A stretch of 47,545 nt of DNA from JBGPOS01 sp041488155 (GTDB lineage Bacteria; Chloroflexota; Dehalococcoidia; Tepidiformales; Tepidiformaceae): positions 1 through 47,545 of the forward strand of contig JBGPOS010000026.1 in NCBI GenBank assembly GCA_041488155.1. The letters are read 5' to 3'. The translations under genes and the position numbers were made by a program. The notes under the pieces are model-generated. The model was not told the origin of the DNA. It worked only from the letters and a program-made list of their open reading frames with translations, and did not search any database. Positions within the stretch are counted from its first letter, which is position 1; each line of letters opens with the position of its first letter. This document shows positions 42,239 to 47,545 of the stretch, piece after piece.

Positions 42239-42344
42239 GGGGTCTTCGCAAGATGGACTGACGGCCCGCTGGCGAGGACACTCTGTCTAACGGATCCTCG
42301 CGGGAGCCGGGCCGCTGACGCTCTCTGACCTCCTCCTCATCCCG

Positions 42345-43145
42345 TTGGGTGTAGCCGTCGGGGCGTTTGGCACCATGGTTGGGGCTGGCGGTGGATTCGT
42401 GCTCGTGCCGATCCTGCTCCTTATTTACCCCGACAAGGACCCGGAAACCATCACAGCCATGTCGCTGTTCGTCGTGTGGGCGAACGCCAGCTCCGGGAGC
42501 GTCGCCTACGCCCGCCAGCGGCGGATCGACTACCGGAGCGGCCTATGGTTCGCGGCTGGCACCCTGCCGGGAGCAATCGCCGGGGCTATCGCGGTGGGGT
42601 ACATCCCGAGGCGAGCCTTCGACGCGCTATTCGCGGGTGTGTTGATCGCTCTTGGGTTGGCGCTCCTGGTCCGCCGGGGGACCACTGCGATCCAGGAGCC
42701 GGTGACCGGCCGAGGCGTTGTCCGCAGGCGCATCACGGATCGGGCGGGGAACACCTTCGGCTACTCGTTTCAGTTGTGGAAGGGGGTGCTCATCAGCGGG
42801 GCGGTAGGCTTCATGAGCAGCCTGCTGGGGATCGGCGGTGGGGTAGTGCACGTCCCGGTGATGGCGACGGTTCTCCACTTTCCGGTTCACATTGCGGCAG
42901 CAACGTCGCACTTTGTCCTGGCGTTCATGGCGGCCGAGGGCACGGGCGTGCACCTGATCACCGGGGCGCTTTCGTGGGATGTATCGCTGGCGAGGGCGGC
43001 GCTCATCGCACTCGGGGCGATCCCGGGCGCGCAGGCGGGGGCACTGCTTTCGCGCCGGCTCCACGGCGGGCTGATCATCCGGGTCCTGGCGGGGGCGTTG
43101 GTGCTCGTCGGAGCCCGGCTGGCACTCAAGGCCCTGTTGGCCTGA
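42345..43145 (+). CDS. TauE/SafE family sulfite/anion exporter
   Basis: About 266 residues from TTG 42345, but the frame is open to 42291 and a start at CTG 42315 (LTLSDLLLIPLG) would complete the first membrane helix; the true start is uncertain. About eight membrane segments. The motifs GTMVGAGGGFVLVPILLLIYPDKDP and MSSLLGIGGGVVHVPVM are the duplicated family signatures. TauE/SafE proteins export sulfite, sulfoacetate or other small anions. It stands alone, 107 bp after accDA. Confidence 0.85.
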   Translation: MGVAVGAFGTMVGAGGGFVLVPILLLIYPDKDPETITAMSLFVVWANASSGSVAYARQRRIDYRSGLWFAAGTLPGAIAGAIAVGYIPRRAFDALFAGVLIALGLALLVRRGTTAIQEPVTGRGVVRRRITDRAGNTFGYSFQLWKGVLISGAVGFMSSLLGIGGGVVHVPVMATVLHFPVHIAAATSHFVLAFMAAEGTGVHLITGALSWDVSLARAALIALGAIPGAQAGALLSRRLHGGLIIRVLAGALVLVGARLALKALLA

Positions 43146-43157
43146 GGCGGTACGATC

Positions 43158-43820
43158 GTGGAGATGGCTTCTGTGATCGCCGCCAACGAAGTCGGGGCGG
43201 GGCTGACGGCCCAGGTCGCGGTCCTGCTGAGCCGCGCGTACACCGAAGACCGCCGGGTTGCTGCTTACACCGATGACGAGCGCGCTCGCTGGGGCCGCCA
43301 CATCGTGCGGGTGCGGGCGGCAGTTCCGGGTGCCGGTGAGCAAATGCCGGGGGACTGGCTCGCTCGCTTTCCCACGGTGCGGAACCTCTTGCGGGGACCC
43401 GAAGAACGCCGAAGAGCGTGGCATCTGCTCGTACTCCGCGAGGATTATGTGGCCGCTCACGTCGCCCTCTTCGAACACCACTTTCGGATCGATGGGCGGA
43501 GGCCGTTCCGCGCGGGGTTCATCGAAGACGTTGGCACCGACCCTCTGGAACTAGGGCGAGGCCTGGCGAGCGGGCTCATGACGGAGGCCACATCCCTCGC
43601 GCGGGCTCAGGGTCGTCCGCTCGTCGGGCTCTCGACGCTGATCCCGGGGTTCTACCGGCGATTGGGCTGGCTCGAATGGACCGGGCCTGTCTCGTTCTCG
43701 TTGCCAGACGGCACCCTCGCACCCAGGCCGCTGATGGTGCTACCGACCAACGGGCTGGGCCGGAGGATCGTGGCTCGCGACGTTGAGAGGCGAATTGACG
43801 GGGGTCCCGCCGAAGGTTGA
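43158..43820 (+). CDS. GNAT acetyltransferase-like protein
   Basis: 220 residues from GTG 43158 (ATG 43164 also possible). The C-terminal half matches acetyl-CoA-binding N-acetyltransferases: FIEDVGTDPLELGRGLASGLM, in which the usual R/Q-x-x-G-x-G/A loop is R-G-L-A-S, then STLIPGFYRRLGWLEWTGP. The overall shape resembles aminoglycoside 2'-N-acetyltransferase relatives, but substrate and resistance cannot be deduced. It begins 12 bp after the permease stop. Confidence 0.72.
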   Translation: MEMASVIAANEVGAGLTAQVAVLLSRAYTEDRRVAAYTDDERARWGRHIVRVRAAVPGAGEQMPGDWLARFPTVRNLLRGPEERRRAWHLLVLREDYVAAHVALFEHHFRIDGRRPFRAGFIEDVGTDPLELGRGLASGLMTEATSLARAQGRPLVGLSTLIPGFYRRLGWLEWTGPVSFSLPDGTLAPRPLMVLPTNGLGRRIVARDVERRIDGGPAEG

Positions 43821-43843
43821 AGGTGACTTCGCCGGCGGCGCTC

Positions 43844-44326
43844 TTAGCCTGAGACGCTGGGCTCGACCTGGAGATCGCGGGCGCGCCGTTCCCGGCCAGA
43901 AGCCACAAGCATTTCCAGCGCCTGCGAAAGCTGGCCGAGCTGCGCGTCGGAGAGAGACTCCATGAGCCCGGCGGCGTAGGCCTGGGCCTCGACTCGGAGA
44001 CTGGAAACCGCTGCGCGGCCACGGTCTTCGAGCCAAATGCAGATCCCTCTGCGGTCCGACGGTGAGACTTCGCGGCGAATGAAGCCGCCGCGTTCGAGCC
44101 GTTCGAGCAACGCAGACACTGATGGCCGAGTGACGTAGAGGCGGTCGGCGAGCTCGGCGTTGCTCAGGCCGCCCTGTTCATGGAGGTGGCCAAGCAGACG
44201 TAACTGCGTCACGGTGAGCCCGTCGCGGTCCCAGATGCGCAGGCGCATGGGGTCGAGCAAGGCGCTCGACTGGAAAAAGGCAGTGACGGCCCTGAGGAGC
44301 GCGGGTCGGGCCTCCAAATCTGGCAC
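43844..44326 (-). CDS. MarR family transcriptional regulator
   Basis: 160 residues from GTG 44326, chosen because a TATAGT -10 element sits six bases upstream (leaderless). A winged helix is shown by LTVTQLRLLGHLHEQGGLSNAELADRLYVTRPSVSALLERLERGGFIRREVSPSDRRGICIWLEDRG. MarR dimers usually bind palindromes and respond to small aromatic ligands. It diverges from a luciferase-like oxidoreductase; a perfect palindrome between them is the probable target. Confidence 0.9.
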   Translation of the reverse strand: MPDLEARPALLRAVTAFFQSSALLDPMRLRIWDRDGLTVTQLRLLGHLHEQGGLSNAELADRLYVTRPSVSALLERLERGGFIRREVSPSDRRGICIWLEDRGRAAVSSLRVEAQAYAAGLMESLSDAQLGQLSQALEMLVASGRERRARDLQVEPSVSG

Positions 44327-44332
44327 GGCCTC

Positions 44333-44338
44333 ACTATA
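44333..44338 (-). promoter_or_regulatory. TATAGT -10 element of the MarR gene (leaderless)
   Basis: Minus-strand TATAGT ends six bases before GTG 44326, so the transcript would begin at the start codon. Confidence 0.4.
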
Positions 44339-44449
44339 CCCTTCCGACGAGAGATGCGGATTGGGTTTCGTGACCGCGTCCAGCCGCTTGCGGGGCAACA
44401 CTCGGTGGGTCCGGCGCCATGGCAGCCGCTGGCGCAACCGGCGCGAATA

Positions 44450-44466
44450 CTTAGCGACTCGCTAAG
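44450..44466. promoter_or_regulatory. Perfect palindrome, probable MarR operator
   Basis: CTTAGCGA-C-TCGCTAAG: eight-bp perfect arms around one base. It lies about 10 bp before a TAGAGT (-10-like, about 44475-44480) and 34 bp before ATG 44501, where a bound dimer would cover the -35 region of the oxidoreductase gene. Size and symmetry suit a MarR dimer. Confidence 0.6.
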
Positions 44467-44500
44467 GTTTCTGGTAGAGTACCGGGCACGGGAGGTTCGA

Positions 44501-45814
44501 ATGAAATTCGGTATTTTCTATGAGCACCAGTATCCCCGGCCGTGGGAAGAGGGCGGGGAACTCAAGCTGTTCCAGGACGCGCTGGCCCAGGTCGAGCTCG
44601 CCGACCGGCTGGGGATCGACCACGCCTGGGAAGTCGAGCATCACTTCCTGGAGGAGTATTCGCACTCCTCTGCGCCGGAGATATTCCTCGCCGCCGCGAG
44701 TCAGCGTACGAAGAACATCCGTCTGGGCCACGGCATCGTCTTGATGCCGCCTGGTTACAACGCTCCCGCTCGGATCGCCGAGCGGATCGCGACACTCGAC
44801 CTTGTCTCCAACGGCAGGGTGGACTTCGGGACGGGCGAGTCTGCTTCGCGAGCCGAGCTGGAAGGGTTCGGCATCGACCCGGCGGAACGGCGGGCGATGT
44901 GGCGCGAGACGGTAGAGCAGGTCGCCAACATGCTGGCCATGGATCCCTATCCGGGGTTCAAGGGGAAGTACTTCTCCATGCCTGTGCGGAACGTGGTGCC
45001 GAAGCCCGTGCAGAAGCCTCATCCGCCACTCTGGGTGGCCTGTTCCAACCGCGAAACAATCCATCTCGCTGCTCAGCTCGGCATCGGCGCGCTCACCTTC
45101 GCGTTCATCGACCCTGCGGAGGCGCGACACTGGGTGTCGGACTACTACGAGACTTTCAAGCGCGAATGCGTGCCGATCGGGCACGCCGTCAACCCGAACA
45201 TCGCGATGGTCTCCAGCTTCTCTTGCCACCCCGACGAGGAGGAAGCGCTGCGGCGGGGCACCGATGGTTTCCGCTTCTTCCAGTTCGCCCTGGGCCACCA
45301 TTATAGCTTCGGCCAGCACAAGCCGGGGCGCACGAACATTTGGGCGCAGTACGAAGCGGTTCGAGACGCGATCGGCATGGAGGTACTGGGCGGCGGCACC
45401 GGAGGGATCGGCACACCGGACCAGTTGCGGGAGCACGTGCGCAAGTTCGCCGACGCGGGCGTGGACCAGGCGGTCTTCATTCAACAGGGCGGAAAGAACC
45501 GCCATGAGGACATCTGCGAGGACCTCGAGCTCTTCGCGAGTCAGGTGATGCCGGAGTTCAAAGAGAAAGAGGAACAAAGAGTCGCCCGAAAGATGGCCGA
45601 GTTGGAGCCCTACATCGAGGCGGCATTCAAGCGGAAGGAGTACATGGCTCCGCTTTCCGACGACCAGATCCCGACGTATCCCGCCTATGGATTCAACATC
45701 GCAGAGATCGACCTGGAGGCGCTCCCAGAGGCGCAGCGCCGGCGTGTGCTCGCGATGCAAAAGCTGCGGGAAATCGCTGAGCGGGTTGCCAAGGGGGAGC
45801 CTGTGGGCGCCTGA
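44501..45814 (+). CDS. LLM-class flavin-dependent oxidoreductase
   Basis: 437 residues from ATG 44501 with GGGAGG before it. A bacterial luciferase-like TIM barrel: MKFGIFYEHQYPRPWEEG, HFLEEYSHSSAPEIFLAA, IRLGHGIVLMPPGYNAPARIAERIATLD and VSNGRVDFGTGESASRAELEGFG. It would use FMN or F420 with oxygen or a substrate. It is longer than the usual 330-360 residues because of a charged helical C-terminus after about 345. Regulation by the divergent MarR protein is likely. Confidence 0.9.
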   Translation: MKFGIFYEHQYPRPWEEGGELKLFQDALAQVELADRLGIDHAWEVEHHFLEEYSHSSAPEIFLAAASQRTKNIRLGHGIVLMPPGYNAPARIAERIATLDLVSNGRVDFGTGESASRAELEGFGIDPAERRAMWRETVEQVANMLAMDPYPGFKGKYFSMPVRNVVPKPVQKPHPPLWVACSNRETIHLAAQLGIGALTFAFIDPAEARHWVSDYYETFKRECVPIGHAVNPNIAMVSSFSCHPDEEEALRRGTDGFRFFQFALGHHYSFGQHKPGRTNIWAQYEAVRDAIGMEVLGGGTGGIGTPDQLREHVRKFADAGVDQAVFIQQGGKNRHEDICEDLELFASQVMPEFKEKEEQRVARKMAELEPYIEAAFKRKEYMAPLSDDQIPTYPAYGFNIAEIDLEALPEAQRRRVLAMQKLREIAERVAKGEPVGA

Positions 45815-45920
45815 GGCCGGGGGGCTTGGCCCCGCTGCGGCGATAGAGGCGGCGAGCCGATGATCGCCTTAGGTGAGAGTCCCCGGGACACTTTGGGGTG
45901 GGGACCAGCGGAGGACGATC

Positions 45921-46115
45921 ATGGACGCTTCGAACATGCGCACCTGTGAGCACTGCAAGCTTCGCTACGACTGGCGGCGGTCGGCGAGCGCATCGCTGAA
46001 GATGACGTATTGCGGGGCGCTCTGCGAGCGGGCAGGCCTCGGGTTCACGATCGAAACGCTGCTCGGAAGTGTCGAGATAATTCCGTCATCATGGCGGATG
46101 TTGCTCGCGGCCTGA
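45921..46115 (+). CDS. Tiny zinc-ribbon protein, tandem copy 1
   Basis: 64 residues from ATG 45921 with GGAGG at about 45910. It has C-E-H-C-K-L-R-Y-D-W, then LKMTYCGALCERAGLGFTIETLL, i.e. CxxC and CxxxC spaced by about 22 residues, suggesting one zinc site. I do not recognise a named family. The last 18 residues (GSVEIIPSSWRMLLAA) do not match copy 2, so this end may be altered. The gap 45815-45920 holds a GC-rich GGGGC-TTG-GCCCC hairpin after the oxidoreductase. Confidence 0.7.
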   Translation: MDASNMRTCEHCKLRYDWRRSASASLKMTYCGALCERAGLGFTIETLLGSVEIIPSSWRMLLAA

Positions 46116-46181
46116 GTCCCATGCCAGGCGATTCGCCCTTGAGGGGGGAACCTTTTAAGGTGGAAGAGCGTTGGTACATTT

Positions 46182-46200
46182 GTGACAGCCGGACTGTCAC
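46182..46200. promoter_or_regulatory. Inverted repeat between the zinc-ribbon paralogues
   Basis: GTGACAG (46182-46188), CCGGA, CTGTCAC (46194-46200): perfect seven-bp arms, ending 13 bp before the second gene. Possible operator or leader hairpin. Confidence 0.45.
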
Positions 46201-46213
46201 GGGAGAGAGAGCC

Positions 46214-46435
46214 TTGGAAACGCCGATCGGACCCGGCCCAGCCGGTATGAATTTGAACAACATCAAGGTCTGCGCGCGCTGCGGCCTGCGTTACGACTGG
46301 CGCAAGTCCCCGAGTTCGACTTTGAAGATGACCTATTGCGGCTCGCTCTGCGAGAAGGCGGACCTCGGGTTCACGCTCGAGGCGCTCCTGCGAGTCGAGC
46401 GCGAAGACCCGGAGCCGGCGACGCCCGGCGTCTAG
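46214..46435 (+). CDS. Tiny zinc-ribbon protein, tandem copy 2
   Basis: 73 residues from TTG 46214, chosen for the purine-rich GGGAGAGAGAG just before it; ATG 46247 would give 62 residues. C-A-R-C-G-L-R-Y-D-W is followed by LKMTYCGSLCEKADLGFTLEALL. It is a clear paralogue of the preceding gene: LRYDWR, LKMTYCG and LGFT are shared. The tail is acidic (VEREDPEPATPGV). Likely a small nucleic-acid- or protein-binding zinc protein. Confidence 0.72.
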   Translation: METPIGPGPAGMNLNNIKVCARCGLRYDWRKSPSSTLKMTYCGSLCEKADLGFTLEALLRVEREDPEPATPGV

Positions 46436-46458
46436 AAATCCGTCTCGGCAGCATTAGC

Positions 46459-46480
46459 GGGCCGCACCCAGGTGCGGCCC
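46459..46480. terminator. Strong hairpin between convergent genes
   Basis: GGGCCGCACC and GGTGCGGCCC (10-bp complementary arms, CA between) lie after the zinc-ribbon gene and before the convergent rhodanese stop. There is no T-run, but position suggests bidirectional termination. Confidence 0.5.
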
Positions 46481-46502
46481 TGCTCGTTGTCCGGGGACAG
46501 GT

Positions 46503-47336
46503 CTAGCGCACAAGTGGGGTATCGTCGCGGTTCGCCCACTCGCGCATCGAACCGTCGTAGACCCGTACGTCGTCGTAGCCGAGCAACGCAAGGACAAAGG
46601 CCGCGTGAGCTGCACGGATGCCACCCTGACAGTAGGTGATCGTCGGCCGCTGCCTCGAGATGCCGGCTTCGTCGAGGAGGGATTGGAGTTCGTCCGCGGA
46701 GAGGAACTTGCGGTAGTCGTCCTGCGCGACGAAGCGGAGCCATTCGAGGTGGCGCGACCCGGGTACGCGACCGGCGCGACGGTTGCCGCGACTATTGGAC
46801 CCGTCCCATTCGCCATCAGAACGTGTGTCAAGCACCTGGCAGGCGGGATCGGTGTGTCTGTCCTTCAACAGGTCTAGTGTGGCGTAGAGTTCGGGCGCCG
46901 GCCGTGCCTTGAACGTTGCCGGTGGCGAGTGAGACGCGTGGAACGTCACGGGCCGACCTTCAGTGAGCCAACGGTGCCAGCCGCCGTTCAGCACCTTCGC
47001 GTTGGTGTGGCCGTAGTAGCTCAGCGCCCACCAGAGCCTGGCGGCGACGAGGGCATTGTTGTCGTCATAGGTGACCACGGTGGTGTCGGGCCCGACGCCA
47101 AGCTTGCCCATTACTGATTCGAACTCGGCGGGGGGCATGATGAGTACGCCGTGGTCGCTGCCCGCCGGGTCCTTTTCCTTGATGTAGAAGTGCACTGGCA
47201 ACTGGACGGCGCCGGGGATGTGGGCCCGCCGATAGGCCTCGATGGTGGCACAGTCGATGATGCGGACCGCTGGATCGGTAGCGTGCTCTGCGACCCAATC
47301 AGGTTCAGCGAGAAGCTCGGGGCGTGCATAGTTCAT
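46503..47336 (-). CDS. Two-domain thiosulfate sulfurtransferase (rhodanese)
   Basis: 277 residues from ATG 47336. Two rhodanese domains: an inactive N-terminal one (IIDCATIEAYRRAHIPGAVQL) and a C-terminal catalytic one with C236-Q-G-G-I-R-A, the persulfide loop. The order and loop resemble SseA/TST-type enzymes; an RxGxT-type loop would suggest thiosulfate, and CQGGIRA leaves thiosulfate or mercaptopyruvate open. It is monocistronic and ends opposite the zinc-ribbon gene. Confidence 0.9.
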   Translation of the reverse strand: MNYARPELLAEPDWVAEHATDPAVRIIDCATIEAYRRAHIPGAVQLPVHFYIKEKDPAGSDHGVLIMPPAEFESVMGKLGVGPDTTVVTYDDNNALVAARLWWALSYYGHTNAKVLNGGWHRWLTEGRPVTFHASHSPPATFKARPAPELYATLDLLKDRHTDPACQVLDTRSDGEWDGSNSRGNRRAGRVPGSRHLEWLRFVAQDDYRKFLSADELQSLLDEAGISRQRPTITYCQGGIRAAHAAFVLALLGYDDVRVYDGSMREWANRDDTPLVR

Positions 47337-47419
47337 GGAACGACACCTCAGGGACCGCGGCCGGTCGGCGAGAGCATAACGTTGAATCGCGGGACAGGGC
47401 CAGCGGGTGTATTGGTTCA

Positions 47420-47545
47420 CTACGTCCGTGACAGATCCTCCTGTTGGGTGGTGGCGAGGAACTCGGTGGGGGTGAGGAAGCCGAGGGCCTGATGGGGCCG
47501 GACGGCGTTGTAGGTGTTCTCCCAGCGGGCGGCGGCAGCGGAGAG
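47420..47545 (-). mobile_element. Transposase C-terminus, IS481/IS3-like (partial)
   Basis: The minus frame, open from the window edge to TAG (47422-47420), gives 41 residues including WENTYNAVRPHQALGFLTPT, the C-terminal motif of integrase-core (DDE) transposases of the IS3/IS481 type. The adjoining GTGTATTGGTTCACTA (plus, 47407-47422) may be part of the terminal inverted repeat. The element continues beyond the window. Confidence 0.85.

Overview
High-GC bacterial chromosome, most probably an uncultured member of the Chloroflexota (Dehalococcoidia/Tepidiformia-like). This is inferred from gene content and style (many GTG/TTG starts, a fused carboxyltransferase gene, mesaconyl/malyl-CoA-type genes, an unusual resolvase-like protein in a housekeeping block), not from a marker phylogeny. 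The window is mostly ordinary chromosome with two substantial metabolic operons, one lone NTPase gene that may be transferred, one gene remnant and the edge of an insertion sequence.

Left part (1-5.2 kb): the end of a DUF1800 gene with its DUF1501 partner, an NHL-repeat propeller protein, a small MNT/HEPN pair, and on the minus strand a class C beta-lactamase-fold hydrolase and an NfeD-like membrane protein.

5.3-11 kb (plus): a compact CoA-ester operon: MmgE/PrpD protein, MaoC-like protein 1, acyl-CoA dehydrogenase, MaoC-like protein 2, family III CoA-transferase (successive genes overlap by 4 bp), then a CitE/malyl-CoA-lyase-like protein. I read it as a route for branched C5 dicarboxylyl-CoA compounds (mesaconyl-, citramalyl- or methylmalyl-CoA), ending in lyase cleavage. 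The two small MaoC proteins look like the separated halves of a mesaconyl-CoA hydratase. tRNA-Leu(UAA) follows.

20.0-11.3 kb (minus): a seven-gene molybdenum enzyme operon: MobB-FmdE fusion, Tat-exported catalytic subunit of the type II DMSO reductase family, an unrecognised 90-residue protein, four-cluster iron-sulfur subunit, TorD-type chaperone, membrane-anchored ethylbenzene-dehydrogenase-type haem subunit, and a multi-spanning membrane protein. Subunit sizes and composition resemble the extracytoplasmic nitrite oxidoreductase/nitrate reductase branch more than ethylbenzene dehydrogenase or (per)chlorate reductase; the substrate cannot be read from sequence.

20-30.8 kb: a broken intradiol dioxygenase remnant, YceI protein, ketopantoate-reductase-like protein, MFS exporter, RNase P RNA (minus), ABM-fold protein, a lone KAP NTPase, a lipoprotein cupredoxin, a zinc-ribbon RNase H, and a serine-recombinase homologue whose catalytic residues are replaced, directly behind a coiled-coil zinc-ribbon gene.

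31-43.8 kb (plus): a housekeeping run: YceD, L32, fabD, fabG, nusB, acpP, TatA/B, tatC, family 4 uracil-DNA glycosylase, RNase J, FtsK, fused accDA, TauE/SafE permease, GNAT. The right end holds a MarR regulator divergent from a luciferase-like flavin oxidoreductase with a perfect palindrome between them, two tandem tiny zinc-ribbon paralogues, a two-domain rhodanese and the C-terminus of a transposase running off the edge. A TATACT-like -10 element recurs before several genes, two of which appear leaderless.
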